Part shown: in pieces, positions 34,312 through 42,542 of the stretch
How positions within the stretch are numbered: the first letter of the stretch is position 1
Layout of the letters: every line of letters begins with the position of its first letter
Source: a bacterium
Lineage (GTDB): Bacteria; Actinomycetota; Acidimicrobiia; Spongiisociales; Spongiisociaceae
Reading direction: 5' to 3'
Length of the DNA stretch: 58,159 bases
NCBI GenBank assembly: GCA_028821235.1
Contig: JAPPGV010000079.1
Span: 1-58,159, forward strand
The notes under the pieces: model-generated
The model's database searches: none
Seen by the model: only the letters and a program-made list of their open reading frames with translations
What the model was told of the DNA's origin: nothing
Position numbers and translations under genes: made by a program

Positions 34312-35985
34312 TTAGGAGTCAGCCCAATGCAGGTCACCCGCGTAAATGTGGATGTCCGGTAGGCGGTGCTGCTTGATCCCGGCCAGATCCGACCGGTACA
34401 GCACCGGAACGTTCGGCTTCTTGGTCGCGAAGATCCATCCCTCGTCGGCCACGTAATCGTGGAGCGCGCGCTGTGCCGCGACATACTCGTCGTAATCGGC
34501 AATGACCTCGATGGCGTCGATCATCGCGTCCATCTCTTCGTCGCAGAACGCCTGGTTCCCACGGCCGAAGGGCTGCCGGTTCCGGTCGCAGCGATAGTTC
34601 GTCAGCGGTGCGCCGCTGGTGATCTGGAACACCTGGTACTGGCCCTGCGTGTTGACCTGGTCCAGCCACGTCGCAAGATCCAGGCTACGCAACTCGATCG
34701 TCACCCCGATCTCGGCCATTTCGGCCTGGAAGACCTGTGCCATCACGGTGTGCCACGCAACGTTGGCGAACGGGAAGTCCAGCACCAACTCGCCCGGGCC
34801 GTAACCGGCCTCAGCGAGCAGCGCGACCGCCCGCTCCGGGTCGTAGGGATACGGGCAGTAGTCCGAGTCCCACGCGATGCCCGAAGGAACCGCCATCGAG
34901 CACGAGGGCGTGGCCGTCCCGGCCGTCGCCGCGTCGATGTGCGCCTGGCGGTTGTGACCGTGCTGGATCGCCTGGCGTATCCGGATGTCCTGGAACTCCG
35001 GAACGTTGGTGTCCAGCAACCAGTAGGAGACCTCGGTCCCCGGAATGAGAACCAGTTCGATGCCGTCGTTCTCGCCGGAGACGGCGAAGACCCGGTCCAT
35101 GCCCTCGGCGATCACCGACGCGACCATGTCGAGCTCACCGCCCAGAAGGGCGTTGATCGCGGCGGTCTCATCGGGGATGAAGCGCTGGATCGCGGTCTCG
35201 AAGTAGGGCTTCTCACCCCAGTAGTCCTCGAACCGGGTCATGGTCAGGTCCTGGTCGATCCGGTACTCGGCGAACACGTAAGGTCCGGTGCCGAGGACCG
35301 TTGTCGCGGCGTCGTGGTCCTCGAAGAAGTTCTCCGGAACCATGATCCCGGCCCGATCCGCCATGGTGTTGACGAATGTGAGGCTCGGTGCTGCGAGAGT
35401 GACCTCGACCGTGTAGTCGTCGACCGCCTCGGCAGAGGAAACGGCTCCGTAGGGGCTGGCCGTCCTGTCGACGCTGGCTTGAGAGTTGGCGTTCATCGAG
35501 TACACCACGTCCGCGGAGGTGAAGTCGGATCCGTCGTGGAAGACAACCCCCTCGCGCAGGTTGAAGGTCACCGTGAGGCCGTCGCCGCTGACGTTCCAAG
35601 ATTCGGCCAGCAGCGGGGAAAGCGAGCCGTCCGCCTCCATAAGGACGAGCGTCTCCCAGACGTTCAACAGCAACGGTGCGGTGACCGCCGTCAGTCCGGT
35701 CTCCCGGTAGTCCCAGTTCGGTGGCTCCTGCGTGTACGACCAGGTTACGGTCGTTCCGCGCGGGTCCTCGACCTCCTCCATCGCCGCCGTCGTGTCAGGA
35801 GCACTCGTGGTCTCCGGAGTCTCCGGAGCCGCCTCCGCCGCGGTGGTCGTGGTCGCCTGGGTGGCTGGGGCGGCCGCAGCCGTGGTGGTCGTCTCGTCCG
35901 CTTCGTCGGTACCACAGGCAAAGGCAACCAGAGCGAGCGCTACCAAAAGAAGTCCTAGTCTGCCCTTCTTGTACCAATGTCTCAC
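34312..35985 (-). CDS. Opp/Dpp ABC transporter substrate-binding lipoprotein (family 5)
   Basis: A ~557-residue SBP_bac_5 protein. It begins with a lipoprotein signal (RLGLLLVALALVAFAC, Cys near residue 24), then a Thr/Ala/Pro-rich linker (~25-75), then the family 5 binding domain with TWSYTQEPPNWDYRE and LREGVVFHDGSDFTSADVVYS. These proteins capture peptides or other small amphiphiles outside the cell and hand them to the permease. GTG 35985 is preferred because AAGGAGG lies six bases upstream; upstream codons to 36015 would break the signal peptide pattern. A promoter precedes it at 36055-36083. Confidence 0.88.
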   Translation of the reverse strand: MRHWYKKGRLGLLLVALALVAFACGTDEADETTTTAAAAPATQATTTTAAEAAPETPETTSAPDTTAAMEEVEDPRGTTVTWSYTQEPPNWDYRETGLTAVTAPLLLNVWETLVLMEADGSLSPLLAESWNVSGDGLTVTFNLREGVVFHDGSDFTSADVVYSMNANSQASVDRTASPYGAVSSAEAVDDYTVEVTLAAPSLTFVNTMADRAGIMVPENFFEDHDAATTVLGTGPYVFAEYRIDQDLTMTRFEDYWGEKPYFETAIQRFIPDETAAINALLGGELDMVASVIAEGMDRVFAVSGENDGIELVLIPGTEVSYWLLDTNVPEFQDIRIRQAIQHGHNRQAHIDAATAGTATPSCSMAVPSGIAWDSDYCPYPYDPERAVALLAEAGYGPGELVLDFPFANVAWHTVMAQVFQAEMAEIGVTIELRSLDLATWLDQVNTQGQYQVFQITSGAPLTNYRCDRNRQPFGRGNQAFCDEEMDAMIDAIEVIADYDEYVAAQRALHDYVADEGWIFATKKPNVPVLYRSDLAGIKQHRLPDIHIYAGDLHWADS

Positions 35986-36054
35986 CCTTGGCCTCCTTCC
36001 GCAGGGGATTGCCACCCTGCTCGTTGGGCCGGCAGGATGACTAGCAACTAGATC

Positions 36055-36083
36055 ACCCTACGCCGACTTCACCCTCCCATCAA
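36055..36083 (-). promoter_or_regulatory. sigma-70-type promoter of the ABC transporter operon
   Basis: On the minus strand TTGATG (36078-36083) and TAGGGT (36055-36060) are separated by exactly 17 bases. The -35 overlaps the palindrome ATCAATTGAT (36079-36088), which could be an operator. Transcription would start near 36048, about 60 bases ahead of the binding-protein start. No experimental support; judged from spacing and sequence. Confidence 0.5.
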
Positions 36084-36237
36084 TTGATATTGGCCCAAAT
36101 CAGGCCCGACAGTCGCTGTTCAGCAGCCTCTTCCAAGCAGCCGATGCGTCCTTGCTGATCCCCAGCGCAAACACCCATCCGTTGGGCCCCCTTAGGGCTC
36201 AGGAAATTCGACAGATCACGGGTCGGTAGGTTGCCGG

Positions 36238-37098
36238 TCAGATGTCGATCACATCCAACTCATCGGCCAGGATCACCTCGCCGTCGAAGATGGCCTTAAC
36301 GTCAGACCTGGCCCGCGCCTCCGACTCCGCACCTTCCAGCCCGGGTCCGCGATGGACCAGGATCAGCTTCTCAACTTCCGCCTCACGGGCCATCATCGCC
36401 GCACCCGTGGTCCCGGTCTGGCCCGGAACCTCACCGCACTCCTGCATTGTCTCCTGGTGGTCCCAGCACATGCTGACCAGGGCGGTCGCCCCCCGGGCGA
36501 GGTCGATCACCGAGCCGCACGGCTCCGTATCCCCTGTCACGACGATGCTGGCCGTAGGCGTCTCGATCCGGTATGCGAGAGAGTCGAGGAACGGCTGCAC
36601 GTGGACGGCTTCTGCGGACCGAACCAGCCAGTCGGGACCCTCGATCACGGAACCGGGGCCGATATCGGCGGCGTCCACCACGGGAGCCGGGCGCGGCAGG
36701 ACACCCCCACGGTTCACGAAGACCCGTTGGCTCACCGGCGTCCCGACCCGGGCCTTCCAATCGTGGGCGAAGACCCCGTCCTCGCCGATCAGGCCCTCCG
36801 TGAGGCTTGCCGTGAGCGTCGGTCCCCGTACCTTGAGCATGCCCTCTCGGCCGATGCTCTGATCCCACCTGCAAAGCAGGAAACAGGGGTAGTCGGCGTC
36901 GTGGTCGAAATGATGGTGCGTGAAGAAGAGATGGTCGATGCGGGTCGGCCACAGACCGGCCTTCACCAGCTTGTGGGTGGCGGCCGGACCGCAATCGAAC
37001 ATGACCAGGTCAGACCCGGTATCGACCACATAGGCCGTGCCGAAACGCTGCGGCGTCGGTGTCGGAGTCCCGGCACCGATGACATAGAGCCTGCTCAC
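36238..37098 (-). CDS. MBL-fold metallohydrolase (RNase Z/lactonase-like)
   Basis: A 286-residue metallo-beta-lactamase-fold protein. FTHHHFDHDADY near residue 60 gives the HxHxDH zinc motif, TGDTEPCG near 188 the bridging aspartate, and LVHRGPG near 258 the final histidine. The N-terminal VIGAGTPTPTPQRFGTAY resembles RNase Z-like and arylsulfatase-like members. Substrate unknown; a lactone, ester or phosphodiester is possible. GTG 37098 follows GGGAGGG by five bases and is preferred to TTG 37119, which overlaps the cupin gene stop. Confidence 0.8.
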   Translation of the reverse strand: MSRLYVIGAGTPTPTPQRFGTAYVVDTGSDLVMFDCGPAATHKLVKAGLWPTRIDHLFFTHHHFDHDADYPCFLLCRWDQSIGREGMLKVRGPTLTASLTEGLIGEDGVFAHDWKARVGTPVSQRVFVNRGGVLPRPAPVVDAADIGPGSVIEGPDWLVRSAEAVHVQPFLDSLAYRIETPTASIVVTGDTEPCGSVIDLARGATALVSMCWDHQETMQECGEVPGQTGTTGAAMMAREAEVEKLILVHRGPGLEGAESEARARSDVKAIFDGEVILADELDVIDI

Positions 37099-37115
37099 GA
37101 GATCCCTCCCGACCG

Positions 37116-37529
37116 TCAATCCCTGTCCTGCGCCAGCCAGCGCTGCTCGCTGCCGGCGGGCGCGTACATCCAGAAGACCACCATCGGCCCATCGGGACCG
37201 GCGGTGGTCACATGGTGGGCGTATGGAGGTGTCACTACCACCGACCCGGGCGTCACGTCGATGGTCGTGCCTTCGATGGTGATGGAACCGCTGCCCCTGA
37301 GCACCGTGGCGATCTCCTCGGCGCGGTGGGTGTGGTCGGGCGTGGAGAACCCGCTTGGCAGGGCCGCCACACCGATGGCGATGTCGGACGACGTTCCGCG
37401 TTCCGGTGTGACCTGGACCGCCAGCACCCTTCCTTCGATCAGAGGGAATCCGGGACGACCGCCTTCTTCCAGAGCCGCGAGCGCCTCGTCTGCCAAGGCG
37501 GAGAGGTCCCGTACTTGATACTCACCCAT
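37116..37529 (-). CDS. cupin-domain protein
   Basis: A 137-residue single-domain cupin. PDHTHRAEEIATVLRGSGSI near residue 62 and PPYAHHVTTAG near 98 are the two cupin motifs with metal-binding His and Glu residues. Such small cupins act as isomerases, dioxygenases or sugar/amino acid binding proteins; the exact role is unknown. Its stop lies 17 bases before the MBL gene start, so both share a message. The 330 bases between it and the divergent alcohol dehydrogenase gene must contain promoters for both, but I see no convincing -35/-10 pair. Confidence 0.8.
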   Translation of the reverse strand: MGEYQVRDLSALADEALAALEEGGRPGFPLIEGRVLAVQVTPERGTSSDIAIGVAALPSGFSTPDHTHRAEEIATVLRGSGSITIEGTTIDVTPGSVVVTPPYAHHVTTAGPDGPMVVFWMYAPAGSEQRWLAQDRD

Positions 37530-37860
37530 CCCAGCCTCCCATTCGCTCCGATCCGGCGGTTGTCCAGCCCCGGCTGCTCATGTTGCCCTTCCACCCACTC
37601 GACCGGAATCGTACCCGGCGGGCACGGCCGAGGGGGGTACTCAAGACGTCCAGTTGGCCCCATAGCAGTCAACGAAACTCCAGGTAGAAGTATCCTGGGC
37701 CAACCACTCCCCGTCCTCTTCAGCACGCTCCTATCATTCCCGCCAGGAACCCTCTACGGATTCCCGAGATAGGACTGTGGCAGGGGATCCCCATCAGCAA
37801 CGCGGAAGCAGCCGTGGAAGTATGGCAACCCGCCGAAGAGTCTCTCAAGGAGAGTAACCC

Positions 37861-38952
37861 ATGCTGATAACCGCCCCTGTCCTCGTCAAGCCCAGGGAGC
37901 CGATGCAGATGCTCGATCTGGAGCTCGACGATCCGGGTTTCGGGGAAGTCCGGGTGAGGATGGTGGCCAGCGGGGTTTGTCATAGCTGCCTGCATGCAGC
38001 CGACGGTTCCCACGTCGGCATACCCATGCCCATCGTTCTCGGCGACGAGGGCTCCGGCGTGGTGGATTCGGTGGGCCCCGGTTGCCGGTCGTTGTCACCC
38101 GGGGATCACGTCATCATCTCCTGGGCGCCCGACTGCGGCATCTGCCGCCCGTGCTGCCTCGGTTACCCGGCCCTCTGCCTGAACAACCCACCGGTCGGCA
38201 GGATGGGAGACGGCCGCACCCGCTTCCACTACCAGGGGAAAGACGTGTACCACTACGGTCCGGCTACCTACGGGCCCTACATAGTCGTGCCTGAGGAGGC
38301 GGCCGTGAGCATCCGGAAGGACTTCCCCCTCGACCTCGCCGCGCTAATCGGATGCTCGGTGACCACCGGATTCGGGGCGGTGGTGAACACCGCCGGTGTC
38401 CGCTCCGGACAGAGCGTGGCGGTCATCGGTTGCGGGGGCGTCGGGCTCAACGCGGTGCAGGGTGCGGCCGCAACGGGCGCCTACCCGATCATCGGCGTCG
38501 ACGTCGTCGACTCCAAGCTCGAATACGCCCGCCACTTCGGGGCTACCCACACCATCAACTCCCGCGCAGAGGATCTGATCGACGCGATCACGGACCTGAC
38601 CGGCGAAGGGGTCGACTACAGCATCGTGGCCGTGGGCAGTACCACCGCGATGGAACAGGGTCTGGCCATCCTCGCCAAGCAGGGAATAGAAGTCATCCTG
38701 GGCCTTCCCGGCACCGGGGAGACCTTCGCGGTCGATCCCTTCCTGATGATGCAGGGAGAGCGAAAGATCCTGGGATCCCGGTACGGGAGCGGGAACCCCA
38801 TGGTGGAGTTTCCCAAGATGATCGAGTTGGCCATGGCCGGCCGGCTCAACATCGACGAGTTGGTCACCCGGAGATACGACCTCGACGAGGCGGACGAGGC
38901 CTTCAGGGCACTGGCTGCAGGGGAGCAGGCCCGAGGACTGATCGTCTTCTAG
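37861..38952 (+). CDS. zinc-dependent alcohol dehydrogenase (MDR family)
   Basis: A 363-residue medium-chain dehydrogenase. Catalytic zinc ligands are visible in SGVCHSCLH near residue 40 and GDEGSGVV near 61. The structural-zinc loop is DCGICRPCCLGYPALC near 97-112, with four cysteines, and the NAD site is VIGCGGVGLNAVQGA near 195. It looks like a class III-type/aryl alcohol dehydrogenase. The start ATG is preceded by AAGGAG. It is followed by the second M81 gene at 48 bases, so both are likely cotranscribed and belong to the catabolic island. Confidence 0.88.
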   Translation: MLITAPVLVKPREPMQMLDLELDDPGFGEVRVRMVASGVCHSCLHAADGSHVGIPMPIVLGDEGSGVVDSVGPGCRSLSPGDHVIISWAPDCGICRPCCLGYPALCLNNPPVGRMGDGRTRFHYQGKDVYHYGPATYGPYIVVPEEAAVSIRKDFPLDLAALIGCSVTTGFGAVVNTAGVRSGQSVAVIGCGGVGLNAVQGAAATGAYPIIGVDVVDSKLEYARHFGATHTINSRAEDLIDAITDLTGEGVDYSIVAVGSTTAMEQGLAILAKQGIEVILGLPGTGETFAVDPFLMMQGERKILGSRYGSGNPMVEFPKMIELAMAGRLNIDELVTRRYDLDEADEAFRALAAGEQARGLIVF

Positions 38953-39000
38953 GAGGAACCGGAGCAGGTCGGGTTACTACGGGACGCAGGAGGTAGCGAC

Positions 39001-40479
39001 ATGGGTGGTAGCGAGCGGATCCTGGTTGCGCTGTTCCGCCAGGAAAGCCACAGCTTCGTCCCGGGGGCCACGACCCTGGCCGACTTCGAGAGGTTCGGGA
39101 TACCGACCGGGGCCGATGTGCTGCGGCGAGCCGGCAACAGGGAGATCGACGGTTACCTGGATGCAGCCGAGGACCTCGGCGTCGAGTTGGTCCCCGTGCT
39201 GGATACCAAGGCGCAGTCTGGTCCACCCTTGGACGACGCTACTTTCGAGCACCTGGTCGGCCGGGTGTGTGACGGGATAAGCCTCCACCGGGACGGGATC
39301 GACGGGGTGATGCTGGGCCTCCACGGCGCGATGGTCACCCACAGCCTCGACGATGCGGAGGGTGAGGTCCTGGCCCGGGCACGAGCCATCGTCGGGCCGG
39401 ACATTCCCATCGCCACCACGCTCGACCTTCACACCCATATGACGCGGCGCATGGGCGAGACGGCGGACATCCTGGCGGGATACCAGACCTGCCCCCATGT
39501 GGACCTGCGGCGTACCGGCGAAGTAGCCATGCGCACTCTCATACGGACCATCCGTGGTGAGGTGGAGCCGGTGGTTTCCCAGCGGAAGGTCCGGATGATG
39601 ACCGGGGCGGAGACGCATGACGACCGCCGGTTCCCCAACCGGGAGGTTATAGCCGCCCTCCACGAGGCGGAGAGAGACCCGCGGGTGCTGGCCGCCAGCG
39701 TGTTCTGCACCCAGCCCTGGCTCGACATCTCGGAACTGGGTTGGACGGTGGTCATCGTCACCGACCGGGACCCGGATTTGGGCCGGTCGCTCGCCGACGA
39801 GATCGCCCTGAAGGCCTGGAGCCTGCGGGACCACTACCTCGTGAAGAAGACCGATGTCCACGAGGCAATCGACACGGCGCTCGCGTCGGACGGGGTCTTC
39901 GCCCTGTCGGAGGGTTCTGACAGCACCACCGCCGGAGGACTGGGTGACGGAAACCTGCTGCTGAAGGCACTGCTGGATCGTGGCGTCGACGTTCCATGCC
40001 TGCTGATGGTCAGCGATCCGGCGGCGGCCGCTGCCTGCGCGCAGGCCGGCGTCGGCGCCAGGGTGACCACCCCCCTCGGAGGTAGCGCGAACCCCGCCTT
40101 CTACAGCCCCGTGGAGGTGACCGGCACCGTGGCCACCCTCACCGACGGACGGTACATAAACCACTACGGCGGAATCCGGCCCGTTGACATGGGTCCAACC
40201 GCATTGCTCCAGGTGGGATCGATTTCGATCATGGTGACCACGCATCGCCCACCCATGGTCGACTACGAGGCTTACCTCAGCGTGGGCGCCGACCCCCGGA
40301 AGATGCGGATAGTGCAACCCAAGTCCGCCGGCGCCTACCTCGAGTACTACGAGCAGATCGCGACCTGCATCGACCTGGACGTCCCGGGTCCCTCGGGCAG
40401 CGATCTCACCGCCCTTCCCTTCAAACGGATAAAGAGGCCGCTCTGGCCCTGGGACCGCGACCTGCAAGACCCCTGGTAG
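39001..40479 (+). CDS. M81 family metallopeptidase (MlrC-like), second copy
   Basis: A 492-residue MlrC-type protein: RQESHSFVPG near residue 13, LHGAMVTHS near 107, TTLDLHTHM near 139, EGSDSTTAGGLGDGN near 302 and the C-terminal domain with YGGIRPVDMG. Clearly homologous to the protein at 27767-29254 but diverged, so the two probably differ in substrate. A good ribosome site (GGAGG) lies eight bases upstream of ATG 39001. It follows the alcohol dehydrogenase gene directly and closes the island. Confidence 0.85.
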   Translation: MGGSERILVALFRQESHSFVPGATTLADFERFGIPTGADVLRRAGNREIDGYLDAAEDLGVELVPVLDTKAQSGPPLDDATFEHLVGRVCDGISLHRDGIDGVMLGLHGAMVTHSLDDAEGEVLARARAIVGPDIPIATTLDLHTHMTRRMGETADILAGYQTCPHVDLRRTGEVAMRTLIRTIRGEVEPVVSQRKVRMMTGAETHDDRRFPNREVIAALHEAERDPRVLAASVFCTQPWLDISELGWTVVIVTDRDPDLGRSLADEIALKAWSLRDHYLVKKTDVHEAIDTALASDGVFALSEGSDSTTAGGLGDGNLLLKALLDRGVDVPCLLMVSDPAAAAACAQAGVGARVTTPLGGSANPAFYSPVEVTGTVATLTDGRYINHYGGIRPVDMGPTALLQVGSISIMVTTHRPPMVDYEAYLSVGADPRKMRIVQPKSAGAYLEYYEQIATCIDLDVPGPSGSDLTALPFKRIKRPLWPWDRDLQDPW

Positions 40480-40683
40480 TTCTGGTCAGCCCCGACTCTT
40501 CGTGCGCGAAGTCTGTCGGGATGGATCGTGTCTGCTACCAACCGCCTCGGCCAGGACTACGACGTACCGGTCTCACGAAGACGGGTCTCCTCCCCGACGC
40601 GAGGGCTGTCACAACCGAGAGGAACCATTGACACCCGCTAACACCGTCATCGATATGTGCGCCAGGGAAGCACGCAGGGGTTG

Positions 40684-40775
40684 CGGAGGCGGACGGGAAT
40701 CGAACCCGCCGGGGCACTCTCGTACCCCCACTGGTTTTGAAGACCAGGGAGCCCACCAGGCGCTCGTTCGCCTCC
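40684..40775 (-). tRNA. selC: selenocysteine tRNA (tRNA-Sec, anticodon UCA)
   Basis: The minus strand folds into a long tRNA: acceptor GGAGGCG...CGCCTCC with G discriminator (40684), D arm GAGC...GCTC, anticodon stem CTGGT-CTTCAAA-ACCAG with UCA in the loop, a long extra arm (GGGG...CCCC), and a T arm around GGTTCGATTCC. The length (92 bases), the UCA anticodon, the long extra arm, and the extended acceptor/T stack of 13 pairs are diagnostic for bacterial tRNA-Sec. CCA is not encoded. It implies that the organism has selA, selB and selD, none of which is in the window. Confidence 0.93.
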
Positions 40776-40852
40776 ACCGCGGAGCTTACCCCCTGCCGAT
40801 ACCGTCGGACCCAAGGGTCTGGTCTTCTGCGGATGCGGCTACCCTCATGCGA

Positions 40853-40876
40853 CCGGAACACCGGAACACCGGAACA
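40853..40876 (+). repeat. three tandem copies of an 8-bp unit
   Basis: CCGGAACA is repeated three times without interruption at 40853-40876, ending eight bases before the start codon of the next small gene and just after a TACCCT box (40841-40846). Such an octamer tract can vary in copy number and would change the leader length. Confidence 0.6.
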
Positions 40877-40883
40877 CGAGGGT

Positions 40884-41192
40884 ATGGCTGCCAAGAAGAA
40901 CGACAATCACGATTCGAACGGTTACCGGATCATGCCGGGTTGGCGGGTCGGTCACCTGATGGAGCAGTCGACCACCCGGTCCGGGCTGCTGGTTCCGCCC
41001 GGGACCGAGTCCACCAGCGACGCTCTGGCACTGGTGGACATCCATACCGGCCGCCGGTTCTGGGCTGTGCCGACCGGGGCCTGGCGCTTCCTGTGGCCGG
41101 ATAACAACCGGCTGGCGGTCGCCGTAAGGAACTCCCAGATCATCGCCGAGGAGCAGGATGATCCACCGACCGGCAAGGACTCCTATCTGTGA
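40884..41192 (+). CDS. conserved hypothetical protein, 102 aa
   Basis: A 102-residue soluble protein beginning MAAKKND. The centre (residues ~25-90) looks like a small beta-rich domain (VDIHTGRRFWAVPTGAWRF), and the C-terminus is charged. I do not recognise the family. ATG 40884 is chosen because the upstream part of the frame overlaps the tRNA-Sec. It is followed by hflX at 34 bases and may be cotranscribed with it. Confidence 0.6.
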   Translation: MAAKKNDNHDSNGYRIMPGWRVGHLMEQSTTRSGLLVPPGTESTSDALALVDIHTGRRFWAVPTGAWRFLWPDNNRLAVAVRNSQIIAEEQDDPPTGKDSYL

Positions 41193-41226
41193 CCCTTCCG
41201 GCCTGCCATCTTCCGGGTAGGCGGGC

Positions 41227-42534
41227 ATGATCTCCGAAGGCCGCCGGGGACGGCGCCTCACCGCCACCGTCACCGACCTCGAGGTCGCCCGGCAGAAGGC
41301 CTACCTCATCAGCGTCGACTTCGACGGGGCCGGCATCGGCGACGTCGATCGGTCACTCGAGGAGCTGGTCCTCCTGACGGATACGGCCGGATCGACCCCG
41401 GTGGCGACCGCGCCGGTCCGGCGCCGCACCCCGCACGCCGCCACCCTGATCGGTCCGGGCCAGGCCGCCGACCTGGCTCGAGACGCCCAGGCCCTGGACG
41501 TGGACGTGGTGGTGTTCGACAACGACCTGACACCTGGCCAGCAGCGCAACCTCCAGCAGGTCTTCGAGTGCGACGTGGTCGATCGGGTAGCCGTGATCCT
41601 GGACATCTTCGCTCAGCACGCGACCAGCCGGGAGGGCATGCTCCAGGTGGAGTCGGCCCTCCTCCGCTACCACCTGCCCCGGCTACGCGGGAAGGGGACC
41701 GCACTGAGCCGGCTCGGTGGAGGCATCGGGACCAGGGGACCCGGCGAGACCAAGCTGGAGACCGACCGGCGGCGGATCCGGCAGCGCATCACCTATGTGG
41801 AAAAGCGCCTGAAGGACGTCCAGACCGTCCGGGAGGCCCAGCGCAAGACACGCACCGGTTCGGCCATCCCCCTGGTCTCGCTGGTCGGATACACCAACGC
41901 AGGCAAGTCCACGCTGTTGAACGCCCTCACCGGAGCCGGAGTGCTCACCCGGGACCGCCTGTTCTCCACCCTCGACTCGACCACCCGCCGACTCGAGCTC
42001 CCCACCGGGCGCCAGGTGTTGCTGTCCGACACGGTGGGCTTCGTCCGCAGGCTGCCCCATCAACTGGTCGAGGCATTCCGTTCCACCCTCCAGGAGACGG
42101 TCCAGTCCGACCTGCTGCTACACGTGGTGGACGTTGCCGAACCCGGTGCGCCCGGCCAGATCTCGGCGGTGAGGGAGGTACTCGGCTCGATCGGGGCCGG
42201 CCAGATCCCCGAGCTCCTGGTGCTCAACAAGTCCGACTCAGCCGACAGGACCGGTATCTCTCGCTTCGAGCAGCTGTATCCGGACGCAGTGCTCGTCTCG
42301 GCTGCGGAGGCCACCGGCCTCGAGGAGCTGGCGGACCGGATCGCCGGCGTGCTGACCCGGGGCTTCCTGGAGATCGACCTGGTGATTCCCTACACCGAGG
42401 GATCCGTCCTGGGGGAACTCCGCCGCGAGGCGGAAGTGCTGACCGAGGACCATAGGGCGGAGGGCACCCTGGTCAGTGTCCGGCTGCCTCCCGACCGGGC
42501 CGGACGCTACCGGCGCTTCTCCGCGGTCGGCTGA
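41227..42534 (+). CDS. hflX: ribosome-associated GTPase HflX
   Basis: A 435-residue HflX GTPase. The N-terminal HflX domain contains the GPGQAADLARDAQALDVDVV block near residue 76 and RLGGGIGTRGPGETKLETDR near 161. The G domain has G1 GYTNAGKSTL near 220, G3 DTVGFVRRLP near 265, and G4 NKSD near 335. HflX binds the 50S subunit and splits or rescues stalled ribosomes. Length and motif order are usual for the family. The upstream 102-aa gene lies 34 bases away. Confidence 0.92.
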   Translation: MISEGRRGRRLTATVTDLEVARQKAYLISVDFDGAGIGDVDRSLEELVLLTDTAGSTPVATAPVRRRTPHAATLIGPGQAADLARDAQALDVDVVVFDNDLTPGQQRNLQQVFECDVVDRVAVILDIFAQHATSREGMLQVESALLRYHLPRLRGKGTALSRLGGGIGTRGPGETKLETDRRRIRQRITYVEKRLKDVQTVREAQRKTRTGSAIPLVSLVGYTNAGKSTLLNALTGAGVLTRDRLFSTLDSTTRRLELPTGRQVLLSDTVGFVRRLPHQLVEAFRSTLQETVQSDLLLHVVDVAEPGAPGQISAVREVLGSIGAGQIPELLVLNKSDSADRTGISRFEQLYPDAVLVSAAEATGLEELADRIAGVLTRGFLEIDLVIPYTEGSVLGELRREAEVLTEDHRAEGTLVSVRLPPDRAGRYRRFSAVG

Positions 42535-42542
42535 GCGAGCCG

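Noticed and set aside
34366-35958. 530-codon open frame antisense to the substrate-binding protein gene
   Set aside because: The opposite strand has a lipoprotein signal and family 5 motifs; this frame shows only low-complexity shadow sequence.
36016-36237. Riboswitch in the region upstream of the substrate-binding protein gene
   Set aside because: A promoter is visible, but no conserved riboswitch core or terminator/antiterminator pair could be recognised.
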